DNA of 64,000 nt from Triplophysa rosa (lineage: Eukaryota; Chordata; Actinopteri; Cypriniformes; Nemacheilidae): assembly GCF_024868665.1 (NCBI RefSeq), contig NC_079898.1:23470296-23534295 (forward strand), given 5' to 3'. A program made the translations under genes and the position numbers. Position 1 is the stretch's first letter, and every line of letters begins with the position of its first letter. Below the pieces are notes generated by a model that ran no database searches, was not told the DNA's origin, and saw only the letters and a program-made list of their open reading frames with translations. This document shows positions 13,000-24,833 of the stretch, piece by piece.

Positions 13000-13330
13000 A
13001 TATGAATTCATGCAAATTAGCCACTTTGTAAAATAATAACTAATTCCCCTGAGATAAGGTTGTCTTTTATATTATCATCGTAACAGAATACACAATCAAC
13101 TGTCCTGAACTGATAACACTAACATCAAAGTTTCACCTTTCGCACATTTGCATGATTATTTAATTATGTGTACTGCAATCCAAAGTGTGGGTCAAACCAA
13201 AATCCATGGATGTGTGAGCTGTTAAAGCATTAATGATTATAATGATGATCAGCCGTGCTTCATTTGCATGTTTAATTAAACAGAAAGCATCACCTCAGAG
13301 GCTTGTACCTAAGAAATCGAAGTGAACTCA
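13000..13330. promoter_or_regulatory. POU-octamer/homeobox motif cluster
   Basis: Three POU octamers lie within 260 bp: ATGCAAAT at 13010-13017 and ATTTGCAT at 13146-13153 and 13262-13269. They stand with AT-rich homeobox words (TTTAATTA after the second, TTTAATTAAA after the third). It lies about 1.3 kb upstream of the opn3 start and may be an enhancer. Motifs are seen; function is inference. Confidence 0.35.
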
Positions 13331-14329
13331 GTTTATTTATAACATAAAATAGATTATCAAGTGCAGTCTGACTGAGGAATTATACAGAATGTTTGCTTTA
13401 ATTTAAGTCTGATTTGGACTTGCAGTTTTAATAAATGGTCTCTTTGGATGGGAGTTCTGAAAGTCAACTGGATTCTTGTTGTGTGAACTATGTCTACTTT
13501 GTACGTAATACTGTTTTACATTGAAGGATCAAGGATATGACCCCTGCCTCTCTTACACACACTTTTCTAAAAGTAAATGGTAGAGTATTGAGGATGATAG
13601 TCATTTGGTATACTAAAAAAGCAGAACTGTGGCTATTGAATGCCAACCTTTACAAATACACAGTTTGCACCTTCATCTCTCTCAAAAAAGGCTGTATTGA
13701 ACACAAACCTTTTCAAGATGTTCTGATTTTTACTCCTGCCATAGTTTTCTTCTCAAATATGGCATTGCGGTATTATAAGTAATATAAATGACTTCATGTA
13801 AATTATTGATTTTTGCTCAGGGCAAAAGAACATGCTTCATATGGTATAACATTATGTGGATTTATTTAAGTCAAATACCCTTTGATGTGACAGGTAGAAA
13901 TAGATCTGTTGCATATTACCTTTTTATTACAGCACGCAATAATGCATCTTAAACTTTGACACTGACATTTCTTAGTATTTGCACAAATAGCATCTTTATT
14001 AATTGGTCACATGTTTTGCTCATGTTTAATTCATCCCTTCCAGATCGAATAATAACAAAATTGTTAACCTGGATTGTTGTACAGCCAAAAAAATGTCAAT
14101 AATCAATCTAAAAGTATTACAAGAATTAATTTACCTGTCTTAAGGTTTTTACGGCAATACATTAATTACATCACGTATCAGCATTAGTGTTTTTATTGCG
14201 CATTCCATACAAAGCATCACAATTCGTGTCATTCGTGTTTAAACAAAATATAGGCTAACGTGTTCATACAGCACATTTCATTGAATACTTCACAGTTAAT
14301 GTCATTAGTGTTCATAAGAGCAATAACAT

Positions 14330-14566
14330 CAGCGTTACTCCGAGTTCAGAGTCATTCACAACCCGCGCTGCTCTCGTGCGCTTCCAGACGCAATTTTCAG
14401 TCATTTCTCCAGTGCGCGCGCGAGAAGTGCACGGAGAATTTCACATTACTGACACACTGAACTAAAATCACTCCTCGGCTGGCTTGGTGTCTTTTGGACG
14501 GACTGCTGAATCGGGTCAGTGATCATCAGGAGCTTCTGGCATCATGTTTGTGCACTTCGAAAAGAA
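14330..14566 (+). promoter_or_regulatory. opn3: opn3 promoter / 5' UTR
   Basis: CpG-dense sequence, including GTGCGCGCGCGAG near 14411, replaces the AT-rich upstream DNA directly before the opn3 start codon. No TATA box is evident, so dispersed initiation is likely. The frame is open upstream of the chosen ATG (14519-14566), but the extra 16 residues do not resemble an opsin N-terminus. Confidence 0.5.
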
Positions 14567-17500
14567 ATGAATCCTGTTAATGAAACATCGACTGAGGCTC
14601 ATGTGGAGAAATGCGATTACATTTTCGCCGATGAAACTTATACACTCTTGACTTTTACTATCGGATCTATAGGTGTGCTGGGATTCTGTAATAATATAAT
14701 CGTCATTATTCTTTACTTTAGATTCAAGAGACTTCGAACACCAACTAATCTACTGATAGTGAATATAAGTGTGAGTGATCTGCTCGTGTGCGTCACCGGT
14801 ATTAACTTCACGTTCGTCTCGTGCTTGAAGAGAGGATGGATCTTTAATTCAGCCACATGTGTTTGGGATGGATTCAGCAACAGCTTATTCGGTGAGTTTT
14901 GCATTTATGTATTTGTTTACATCGATATATGATTTCGCAACTCAAAAATTTCAGTTTCAACTTTGGCTCATGTTTCTCTAAAAATTCATTTTAAGTAAAA
15001 ACTAAAAGAAATGCATATTATTTAATATTAATATATCTTTGTATTTAAATCTTTTGACTTTTAATTGTTGTGTGCTTTGGTGATGTTGGCAAATCTGAGC
15101 AATGATTGAGATCTCTTATGAAACTCTTGAGGAGACTATGGGGTCTTATAAGGAGGCAGAAGACAAGCAAAAGTCTCAATTTTCCCTTTTCTTTATAAAA
15201 AGAATAATAATTTAAGTAGCATCCCATCTGCACAAACTAAATTTATGCACAGACCCATACGCTTCGATTGCATTTCAGCACATTAAATATGTTTGTATTA
15301 AATATGTTTTTATGGAGTTTACATCCTCTTTATCTAAACAATTTCATCAGACTGACACAGTAACATGAATATTTATGGCATATAATTAAGCCATCTTTTA
15401 CAAACAAAGACAAAGTAAACAACCCCAAGCATCTGTAAACAACTGTGACATAATTACTGAAAAAAGTCCATCTGGCGCACAGAAAGATCAACTCGGGTAA
15501 TGATGCGTTAATGGAGCCAGCAGGATATCAACAATGCATTTGTGAGAGGGTATGGCTTGTGGAAAGAACTCATCATCACGTTTCTGAAGAAAATATGGAT
15601 TTTGCACACCTGCCATCCTAAGGTCACAACTGATAGAATTCATAAATCAAAAGATCAAGATTATTCGGCCCATTCGAAGATGTGATGCGCTCTGTTTGAA
15701 GAGTTGCATGCAGAGGCATTTGGGTCTCTGACCTCGATTTTCATTCTCCTATGAGATTTTGAGTAATTTAAATAAAAACTGCAATTCTGATGAGAAGCTC
15801 ATCGTATAATCCAGCACAATCTTCCATGTCTAAATCTAGATAGAGATACAGTTTTTATTTCAACAATACAACTCTAAAATGTTCTAAACACATATGTTTA
15901 ATAGTGTGGCTTTAACACATCAGAAATTCAGCGATATACTAAAACTGGTTTACGTATCAAGATCAGATTCTATGGAGTGTAAAAAAAGAGGTTTGTGTGA
16001 ATGTGAAGTGACAGCAGAAACATGTTAGTGGCATCTTCCCACTGGTCTGCCTCTGTCACAGTGAGACACACAGACATCTTATTACCCAGACACCCACAGT
16101 CCGGGTGTCTGGGTAATAAGATGTCTGTGTGTCTCATCGGTAGAGTCACTGTGGACACTGCAGTTAGATTTAGAGGTACAGGTACTACTAATAATGTGAC
16201 AAGTACTCTCATCTTGTGATGACATGTGACTTCTGTAATGCAAATTAAAAAAAATATTTTATACATCATGACAATGTTTTTCAGACCGGATAATTCTTAT
16301 TGCACCGGTTATTTTGTGAACTTGTCACAACAAGACACACAGGCTTTCAAAGAGACGGTATGATGACGCAGGCACCCAAAACCCCAGGAGATCTTTTTAA
16401 CATCTCCATTATTTCTCATAGACATCAATGAGAGCAAATGGAGCAAAAAATGGAGCAAAAACGTCTCTTGCGGCTTAGATATTTTTCCAGTGAAAAAGAC
16501 CCGGAAATTTCACAAATGTCTCCATTAGAGTTCCATCACAGAGTCTTCAAATCAACAGTCAATATCATGAAAAATATCATTATGAACTCAAAATGGCTAA
16601 AAGTGAACCAAATCCAGATGATTTTATCTTTAAAATCTACATTCATTTTACACCTCCATGTTCTTGATGTATTTGAACAATTGTTCTCTATTTTAATTTC
16701 TCCCAAGCAATTCTGGGAGACTAAGTTGAAGCTTATATAACTAAGAACTTCATCAAATCTCCCGAGCGATGAAAGAGCATTACAATTTTCTTCCGGGCAA
16801 TGGTTGTGAATAATATAAAGACATACGTTTTCTTCTCCATCCTCTAAGGTATCTTGTCCATCATGACTCTCTCTGGCTTGGCGTACGAGCGCTATATCCG
16901 TGTGGTACATGCCAAGGTCGTTGACTTCCCCTGGGCCTGGAGGGCCATCACACACATCTGGCTGTACTCTTTAGCCTGGACCGGTGCTCCTCTGCTCGGG
17001 TGGAACCGCTACACGCTAGAGGTCCATCAGCTGGGCTGCTCTCTCGACTGGGCTTCCAAAGACCCCAATGATGCTTCCTTCATTCTCTTCTTTCTTCTTG
17101 GATGTTTCTTCGTCCCTGTGGGCGTCATGGCCTATTGCTATGGAAACGTCTTGTATACAGTGCGAATGGTGAGGTGGTTCTCTTATACAGTAAGCTTCAT
17201 TTTATGGAGGTTTTGTGTGCAGTTTTTTCTGTTGCTAACCGCTTCCGGTGCCGGTAAGCTGCTTACTGAGACAGCATTTTAATGCGTTCATTTCATGGAT
17301 TAAATTCAAGATTTTTGTTAAAGAGTACATTCCTCAATATTTTTAAGGGTTTATTTTGGTTTATGGAGTGTCCGACAACAAGTTTATGTACATACATGAT
17401 GTAAAAATACTATTATTTCGTAATAATAAGCAGTTTTTATTACCTTACTTCTTGACTGACTCTCAAATGATTCGTTCCGCGATTCATCTGTGTAATCTCC

Positions 17501-20500
17501 GCCTTTCCGCCAGCGTAGTCTGATCTGATTGGTCAGATAGTGTAGTCTGCTGTGATTGGTCAGATGGTCTAGTCTGCTGTGATTGGTCAAATGGTCTAGT
17601 CTGCTGTGATTGGTCAAACGCGTTCAGCATGTGTCGCAAATGGACCGCCTATCATTACTGCTGTATTACGGTTTGCAGGTGGTTGGATATTAACAGTGTA
17701 TAGAGAGAGATGGCGTCGATTTTACCTTACCAGTTCGAGCCCGAGTCTGACGAATCATTCTTTAATCCTTATACAGATGCCAGTAAGAAAAAGGACTGTT
17801 TTAGACACTTCTCTTGTAACAGTTAGTTATCACGGCATACAGTGTACGGTGTTCGTATCTTCAGATGTTATTATAACTATAGTACACCACGCAGTTCTTG
17901 AAATAAAGACTTTGCGAGTTAATATGGTTGAACACTTACATTAGCGCAACGAGTTTATAGCTAACGTTAGGTAAACAAACAGTAACAACCCCAAAAATAA
18001 CGGTAACGTTAGCTAAACACAGACATGAGATAACGTCACACAAATTTAATTTTAAGTAAAGACAAAAATAAAGAGTCACACTTACAGGTTGTGATTCGGT
18101 GGAGCTTACAGGTCCAAATAAAGTTGGTATTGCAACATCTTTTAAGGAAAGACGTTTAATGTATCCTGCAGTAAAGGCGCCAAGATTGATGAAGCAATCT
18201 TCGGTAAAATGACGCGCGCAAAGTAAAACGTTCGGTTTATACTCCTTTGGTGTCGTTTGAAAAATAAATAGTAACCATTTTTTCCTCAGAAGTTCTTCCT
18301 TTGGTAGTGAAAATAAGACTGACTTAGTTTCACTACATAGAACACAGCTTCTCTTAGACATGATGCACACGTCACGAACGAGCTAGTACAGTGTTTGGGG
18401 AGGAGAGAGTTAAGTTTTCGCAGTCAGTAGGCGGGGATTTTTCTAGTGACGTAGGTACATTGTGGTTAAAGATTCGGACAGGTCATGGCTTGTTCGCGTG
18501 ATTCAGAGTCGATTACCTTTTTTATAAGCTAATAACTTTGTTATTCGTTCACCTTCGGATTTACAACTTGGCAGATTGTTTACATTCAAACACGGCAAAA
18601 TTAAACACTTCATGAAATGTATTTTTTATGATCTCGAGGAATGTACTCTTTAAGATTTAAATGTCAAGCAGTGCTGTACGTTTCAAAGCTCAAAACAGAC
18701 AATTGACTGCAACTCTGCAAGTGAGAATATCCCAGATTTGTTCATTCATGACCGCCTACATTTGCATGTAGATGCTTTTACGAACATTTATAAGTGGGCC
18801 TTAGAGGGCAAAATAAAGTAAATTAAAAACAGATGATACGTGCCCTTTAAAACATCCAACAAAATGATGCATCCCTAAGAGAATGTCTGCCATTTTAAGG
18901 AGTTTTAAGTTTAAATCCGCGGCGGTTCGCGACTCGGACTAGGGGTGACTCGTTTGCGTGATTCAGAGTCGACTCCCTTTTTTCCAAGCCAATAACTTTG
19001 TTATTCATTCACCTTCGGATTTACAACCTGGCGGACTGCTTACTTTCAAACATTACAACATTACACACTGCATGAAATGTAATTTTCATGATCTCATGTT
19101 ATGTACTCTTTAATGGGGTTTTTTTTTGACGTTTGAAACATTCTGAAATATACGACATAATTGCACATTGAAACCATGCACGCAGCCTGGTCAAGGGGCA
19201 TTTTTGTGGCTCTTTAATTGCATTGTTTCATTTTTAAAAGCTTTTCTTGTGGCTGGTTGTTTGTTCACTTCTGATTTGTACATGACCGTTTTTTCACTCG
19301 CCATCTTTGACCCTAATCATCCTCTCTTGTTCTTTTTCAAACATGCGAGCAAAGGGGGCAGATGGTCTGCCGTACGAGTGACCGTGTTAACTCAAAGCCT
19401 ATTGTCTGAAGGTGCCTTCTGTAAATAAGGGGAGATGGTGATCATGCACATAAATAGTTTGAGGTTTTCATCAGTGCAGATTCTGTGTGAGATTTTATCG
19501 ATTGCGCTGCCCGGGTGAGGGAGGGCGAGCCTGTTGGGATATTTTTTCAGACTGATGAAATATACGCTATAAAAATGTTCTGCCAGTGATTATTGCGAGG
19601 TTAAACAACCAGTGTAATAGCGCTCAAATCAAGCGGAGTTAACAAACTTTAAGGTGCACTCTTAAGTTTTCCTTATTGAAAATAGAATTTATAGTGGAAT
19701 GAATACATCTACATCTATCCGTTTGGCAGATGCTTTTAAGCAAAGTGAATTGCAGTGCATTTACAGATCCACCAAAGTGCCTTAAAATGTGTGGTTTTGT
19801 TTAATGTGCTGACATATTGGATGACTCCTCCCCCTTTTAAAATACCTAATAGCGTTTCGTTTACCTCACAGTCTGGAATCTGAAAAGAAGCTAAAGTGCA
19901 GAATGATGCATAAAAATAATTGATACAGTACATATTGGTGGAAGTGAAAGAGTTTTGAATGTGTACAATTTTCGAATTTTTGTTTCACCAGAAAGGCAGA
20001 AAAAATAGTACAGCGCATTATTATTGTATTCAATTTTGAATGGTTGCATGTTACACGGCTCAAATTTGGGTATAAAAATGTAAATAAAGACTTTTATATA
20101 TTTCTATTTCAGTTTGTTATTGCCTAATAAATTACTGTAAAATTTTAAATCGTATTATATTGTATTGTCATTGTGTTGAATGTCTGTACTAGAAGCTTCC
20201 AACACCAAAGAAAATTCCTTGTGTGTGCAAGCACACTTGGCAATAAAGCTCTTCTGATTCTGATTCTGTAAAATTTTAAACAAGATTTCTAAAATATTTT
20301 TAAAATAACCTTCAATTTTGATGCCATGGGGACTTTACGGTATACATTTGTTCTGAGTGTTTTTTTTCCTGTGAATCAAACCCACAACCATTGCGCTGCT
20401 AACGTCCTGCTCAATACAGGAACATATTCAATCCCTTTTTTTTAGTGCTTTTCACAATTTTGCATTAGATCGCAAAACAGCTTTGCATGCATATAGAAAT

Positions 20501-23500
20501 ATGTAGTTTTGAAAAAGCTAATATTAGATGCACTATATTAGAATGCATTGTATTATTGCAATTTTCTAATCATGTACTTTGATAAAGTAATTGGAGTGCT
20601 AACAAGTGCTGTGTACATCAGATGTGTCATGCAACGTACATTGTTAAAACAGAAGCATAAGTGATAACACTTTAACTCGTTAAATGAAGATTTCAGTTAT
20701 TTTGGGCTGTTTTACACATAAAACAGGTCATCCTTTTATTGTGTATGGCAGCCATGTTATTATACAGATCCAGTTGTGTCGATCCCATTACTAATGTTGA
20801 CAATTATGAAGATGAAGAAGAGCCAGCAAAGGTTTAACAAAAATGCACCAAGTACGTCTTTTCAAGCATGTGAACTACTTGGCGTGTCATACTCGGGGTT
20901 AAACCCCTACAGCTTAGTGGCAAGCTAGTGGGACGGCTTGTTCTCTTGCAAGTACACACTGTAGACTCACACACACAATGTTAGTTTTCCTGATCTTAGA
21001 TGAACGTTAGAGCACAGCAGGGGTTTCTTCATAATCCATACACATCCTTTCTGTGTTTGCAAATGGCTCATTTACAGAGCGACCTGAACATTTTCATAAT
21101 GCAGCTCTTATGAGCAACATGAAATATGTATTCTTCTCAAATATTTTCTACAAAAATGATGTATGGATCACTTAATGATTATGGACAGTGTGCTACAAAC
21201 AAACTAACTTTTGCAAAAATTAAAATTCCATCATTTGTTCACGTTCACACTGTTCAAAATCTGTATGTGACTCTTTCCTCTGTTGAACACAAACGAAGAT
21301 ATTTTGAGAAATGTATCAGGGGTTTTGTGTCTATACAATGGAAGTCAATGGGGGCCAACGTTTTTGGTTATTATTGTTCTTCAAAATATCTTATTTTGTC
21401 TTCTGCAGAAGAAAGAAAGTCATACAGGTTTGGGATGACATGGTTTTTGGGTGAACTATCCATTTAAATTGATGCACAGCAATTAAATCAACTTTACTAA
21501 AATAATTTCAAGGCAAAACTCACACACGACTGCACCCACTTGTGGTGACCCAGTTGTGTTTTCAGTAAGTCTGTAATGTTCAGACTCAGAGCTCAGAGAG
21601 ATGCACCTTTTCATGTCGTCCTTGAACCGCAGCTGTGTAATGATAATGAGTGAATCCATTAAACTGAGACAATATTGAGTTTCATTAAAGACTTACTATA
21701 ATCGTTTCGTCATGAAGCGTTTAAATGGCCGCTACATAAAACGCATTCTTTTAAATCTGTAATGTGACAGATGGGTGGATGGAAATAGAGTATATGACTT
21801 TGAACATGTGCACTACTTTTAAAAGGATTTTGCGGTTTCACATGCATATTTCATGAGAATGCTGTCCCATAATGCACTGGATGAGAGCAGTGGAACTGAT
21901 TGTTAGTCAAATCTCCTGTAGGCTTCACACAAGGAGCCTTATATACAGTATGTGTCCTATATATGCTGTCTATGTGAAGAAATCCAAATTGGTTATGAAT
22001 GAGATGAATACAGCTGCTTAATATGTAATATTAATAATATATTCATCCTCATGTCATTTAAAACCTGTGTATGACTCTTTCTTCTGTGGAACACAAAAGA
22101 AGATATTTTAAGAAATGTCTAAGTGGTTTTGTGTCCATACAATGGAAGTAAATGGGGGTCAATGTTGTTTCGTTACCAACATTCTTCAAAATATCTTATT
22201 TAGTGTTCTGCAGAAGAAAGATAGTCATAAAGGTTTGAAATGATATGAGGGTGAGTAAATGAGGAATTGTTGGAAATGTTGAACTGTCCGTTTAGGCATG
22301 ATGTATTTTACAGAACGTCTTCTGTTCTTCTCTACAGCTGCGCTCTGTTCAGGACCTGCAGACCGTTCAGACGATTAAAATTCTGCGGTATGAGAAAAAG
22401 GTGGCCGTGATGTTTCTGATGATGATCTCTTGTTTTCTGGTGTGCTGGACGCCCTACGCTGTGGTCTCAATGCTGGAGGCGTTCGGCAGGAAGAGTATCG
22501 TCTCTCCCACCGTTGCCATCATTCCATCTTTCTTCGCCAAATCCAGCACCGCTTACAGTCCCCTCATCTGCGCTTTCATGAGCCGAAAGGTCAGCAGGGA
22601 GTCTCTTTCTTCTAAGATTTTTTGAAATGTCTCAATGGTTTTGTGTTCATACAATAGAAGTCAATGGGGTCCAGTGTTGTTAGGGTTACAAACGTTCTTC
22701 AAAATGTGTGCAGAAGAACAAAAGTCATACAAGTTTGAAATGACATGAAATGAGGATGAATAAAGGACGGAAGGATTTTCATTTGTTGTGTGAACTTTCC
22801 CTTTATGTCAGTGTACTATAAATGTTAAACTTTTGGTTTAAAAATCATAATACATGTGTATATTTTTTGTTTTACTTTAATTTATGAATGTGGAATTGCT
22901 CAGACATGTTCTGCTATACTTTTCTGTAGACATCTGAAGGTTGTCAACTAAAAAGATGAAGTTAAACAACTGTCATTTAATTTTTTTTATTGCTAGTTTC
23001 TTTTTGTAGAATTTATATATGCTGAACAGAGTTATTTTAGTTATCATTTTATTTTTATTACAAATTTTTAATACTTTGAATTAGAATTTTATATTTTACT
23101 TTATATATATATAAAGTATATAGTATTATAATATAAAATATAATATAATTAGTTTTCATGAAAATTTTAGTTTACCAATTTTGTTATGTGGTTTTGATTT
23201 TTATTTATTTTTAATATTGTTAACATTTTTTATTAATTTTGATTTCAGTTATAGTTTTTATATATTTTCAGTTAATATTTTAATTGCATCAATTTAAACG
23301 TATATCTGTTTATTTCTCATTTTTGTTTATACTCTAAAAAAAAATAGTGCTATATGCACTTAAAGTGGTTCTTGGCTGTAATCATAGGGGAACTATTTTA
23401 AGTGCTATAGAACCATATTTTGGTGCTTCAGTGGTTCTTCATAGTGCCATAGAACCGCTGAAGAACCATACAGGGGCTTAACAGGTCCAAGATATGGTGC

Positions 23501-23972
23501 TATATAGCACTAAACGTGGTTCCCCGCGAGCAAATAACCACTTTTAGTGCTATATATATTTAGTGCATTTTTTTTTTAAGTGAAGTTCTTTGATTAATAT
23601 TTAGGTCTATGTTTTATTTTATTTCATTTAACATGAATGTTTTAATAGTTTCAATTAATCATAACAACCATAATGTATTTTCTTTCTCTCTTTCTGATGG
23701 GTCAGTTTCGTAGATGCATGTTGGAGCTGTTGTGTTCTCGCCTGACCACCCTGCAGAAAAACATTAAGGACCGTCCTCTGGCCCGCATGGAACATCCTGT
23801 ACGCCCCATTGTGATGTCACAGATCCGAGCTGACCGGCCCAAAAAGAGGGTGACCTTTAGCTCTTCTTCCATCGTCTTTATCATCACCAACAACGAGGCT
23901 TATCCTCTGGACATCACCTCTGAATATCACGACGTACAGGAAATAAACGTGATTCAAGTCAGACCGCTTTGA
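14567..23972 (+). CDS. opn3: Opsin-3 (encephalopsin/panopsin)
   Basis: Coding exons 14567-14891, 16849-17168, 22338-22589 and 23706-23972 give 387 aa, near the 402 of human OPN3. A seven-helix retinal-binding GPCR of the plasma membrane, a non-visual photoreceptor family member. Visible features: Asn5 glycosylation sequon; Cys98-Cys172 disulphide pair; Asp101 at the rhodopsin-113 site; Glu166 at the rhodopsin-181 counterion site; ERY at 122-124; CWTPY in helix 6; Schiff-base Lys283 in FFAKSS. The tail holds the family motif RPKKRVTF and ends VIQVRPL as in human OPN3. NPxxY is altered to SPLIC. The exon 3 donor GTCAGC is weak. Intron 1 (1.96 kb) holds a perfect hairpin; intron 2 (5.2 kb) holds a THAP-bearing transposon; MITEs follow exon 3. 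The gene converges on kmo. Start chosen at MNPVNET because helix 1 follows at family spacing. Confidence 0.95.
14892..16848. other. opn3 intron 1
   Basis: Donor GTGAGT, acceptor CTCTAAG. Apart from the palindrome at 16063-16135 I see nothing functional. The 139-residue minus-strand frame at 16536-16955 runs across exon 2 antisense and is incidental. Confidence 0.8.
16063..16135. repeat. Perfect 33-bp palindrome, 7-nt loop
   Basis: Bases 16063-16095 (starting GAGACACACAGACATC) are the exact complement of 16103-16135, around the loop ACAGTCC. Transcribed from either strand it would form a 33-bp perfect hairpin. The arms look recently made: no mismatch is present. Confidence 0.9.
17521..17618. 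repeat. 27-bp tandem array with CCAAT boxes
   Basis: About three and a half copies of a 27-bp unit (GTCTAGTCTGCTGTGATTGG then TCAAATG). Each copy carries GATTGGTCA, an inverted CCAAT box. It precedes the plus-strand first exon at 17710 and may be its promoter. Confidence 0.75.
17710..17782 (+). pseudogene. Orphan first exon, [17 protein letters not shown]
   Basis: An ATG at 17710 opens a 24-codon frame ([17 protein letters not shown]...) that runs into a good donor, AGTAAGA, at 17783. Acidic starts of the form YQFEPE are, as I recall, common in fish proteins annotated as P2X7-intracellular-domain-like, many of them transposon-derived. No downstream exon is seen within the element. Taken as a remnant of a gene carried by the transposon. 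Confidence 0.4.
18086..18361 (-). pseudogene. THAP zinc-finger first exon in transposon
   Basis: Minus-strand frame from ATG 18361 to donor CCT-GTAAG at 18085 encodes 92 residues. The pattern is CVLC (Cys6, Cys9), CARH (Cys48, His51), then AIPTLF near 78-83: the C2CH zinc finger and AVPTIF box of THAP domains. THAP domains bind DNA in P-element and related transposases and in host regulators. No further exon is seen before the element end, so the protein is probably lost. Confidence 0.65.
18480..19125. mobile_element. Second right end of the THAP transposon
   Basis: Bases 18957-19115 repeat, with divergence, the last 160 bp of the THAP element (18498-18653): both contain GCGTGATTCAGAGTCGA, AATAACTTTGTTATTC and CACCTTCGGATTTACAAC, and both end near TGTACTCTTTAA. 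The copy lacks a left end and is an older fragment. Confidence 0.7.
19126..21200. other. opn3 intron 2, interior
   Basis: No coding exon found. A LINE-type 3' tail lies near 20100-20270: CACACTTGGCAATAAAGCTC followed by TGATTC repeats, as in fish CR1/L2-clade elements. The remainder is unassigned AT-rich DNA. Confidence 0.5.
21205..21470. mobile_element. TTAA-type MITE copy
   Basis: Diverged member of the TTAA-AGGGATAGTTCACCC family: it contains CTCTTTCCTCTGTTGAACAC, the AATGGAAGTCAATGGGG core and the right end TTTTTGGGTGAACTATCC. In opn3 intron 2. Confidence 0.7.
22020..22300. mobile_element. TTAA-type MITE copy
   Basis: Same family: CTTTCTTCTGTGGAACAC, AATGGAAGTAAATGGGGG and GGGTGAGTAAATGAGG are all present in order. 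It ends about 40 bp before opn3 exon 3. Confidence 0.7.
22605..22806. mobile_element. TTAA-type MITE copy beside opn3 exon 3
   Basis: Right two-thirds of a family member, with AATAGAAGTCAATGGGG and the end GTGTGAACTTTCCCTTTA. It starts about 15 bp after the exon 3 donor, so the 5' end of intron 3 is nearly all transposon. Confidence 0.65.
23331..23580. mobile_element. Inverted-repeat element, AGTGCTATATAGCACT type
   Basis: Left part ATAGTGCTATATGCACTTAA faces right part TAGTGCTATATATATTTAGT as an imperfect inverted repeat, with GTGGTTCTT and AGAACC words between. A MITE-like element in opn3 intron 3, ending about 125 bp before exon 4. Confidence 0.55.
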
Positions 23973-24598
23973 CACTTACTTCGAATCTCAATGTGGTGAC
24001 ATTCAGGAACAGTGCTGCGAAGTTTGCGACATGACATATGCAAGATGATTCTAATATGCAGACGATAGAGCCATTTTGTTATGTGTTTTCATACGCATTG
24101 AAAATATTTGTTTATCGTTGCAGCAGTGATGCAACATACGTTTTCAGCGGGTCCATCGTGAGAAATGACTTTGAGTTCTTTATAATCAATAGTGTAACTT
24201 GTCTGTCTTTTTCGGAAAGTTCAACCTTCATCCATGGGGTGGTGAGATAATCCACAGTTTAGATTGCACAAAACGTGCAGAGAATACATTAGTCGGTGTA
24301 CTGAGATAGATAGGAACAGGGTGTTAGTACAAGGACTCTTGTTGAGGACAATGAACTTCACCTGTCTGTCAGCTCCAGAGCGCCCCCTGCAGTACGAGTA
24401 CTTGTGTCCCTATAGGAAAATATTAGAGGCGTAACTCGTCCCACACTATTTGTGCTACATACATGCATACTTTAAAGGAAGGACCTGAGCCCTATCTAGG
24501 GACAAGAATATCATAGATGGGGCTCTTTTTAACTGGACCAGAAAGTGAATTACTGCACATTCATCCAAAACCCTGGCACGCACCCTTAAACATTACTG

Positions 24599-24833
24599 AA
24601 TAAAACTCATTATTTGAGATGAAAAATGTCATCTGGGAGAGCATCTGCTACAGTATGTCATTCATGGATCATGCGTTGTTGAGGTTTTGAACAAGGATTA
24701 TTTTGAAATGTTATGTTGTAATGAAAGAGCATCATAAAGACTCCTTTGTGTCCTCCCAAATAGAAATAAAACAGACACGACTAGATGTTTAAGTTGTACT
24801 GTAAGAGAGTTAATACATGCCAAGTGAATAAAA
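24599..24833 (+). promoter_or_regulatory. opn3: opn3 candidate poly(A) signals
   Basis: AATAAA occurs at 24599-24604, 24765-24770 and 24828-24833, giving a 3' UTR of roughly 0.65-0.9 kb. Which is used cannot be told from sequence. Confidence 0.5.

Larger units (their letters stand above)
17318..18653. mobile_element. TTAA-flanked transposon with THAP exon
   Basis: TTAA at 17318-17321 and 18650-18653 encloses a 14-bp perfect terminal inverted repeat, AGAGTACATTCCTC. Kolobok and piggyBac transposases both make TTAA duplications; a THAP finger with TTAA would favour a Kolobok-type element, but that is inference. The 1.3-kb body has two divergent first-exon remnants (plus 17710-17782, minus 18361-18086) and a tandem array with CCAAT boxes. 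No catalytic domain remains, so it looks like a deletion derivative of a larger element. It sits 150 bp after opn3 exon 2. Confidence 0.75.

Noticed and set aside
1..14330. Search for further exons upstream of opn3
   Set aside because: Several frames of 60-100 codons exist but none has splice sites plus recognisable protein sequence.
16536..16955. 139-codon minus-strand frame
   Set aside because: Partly antisense to opn3 exon 2; openness there reflects the opsin coding strand.
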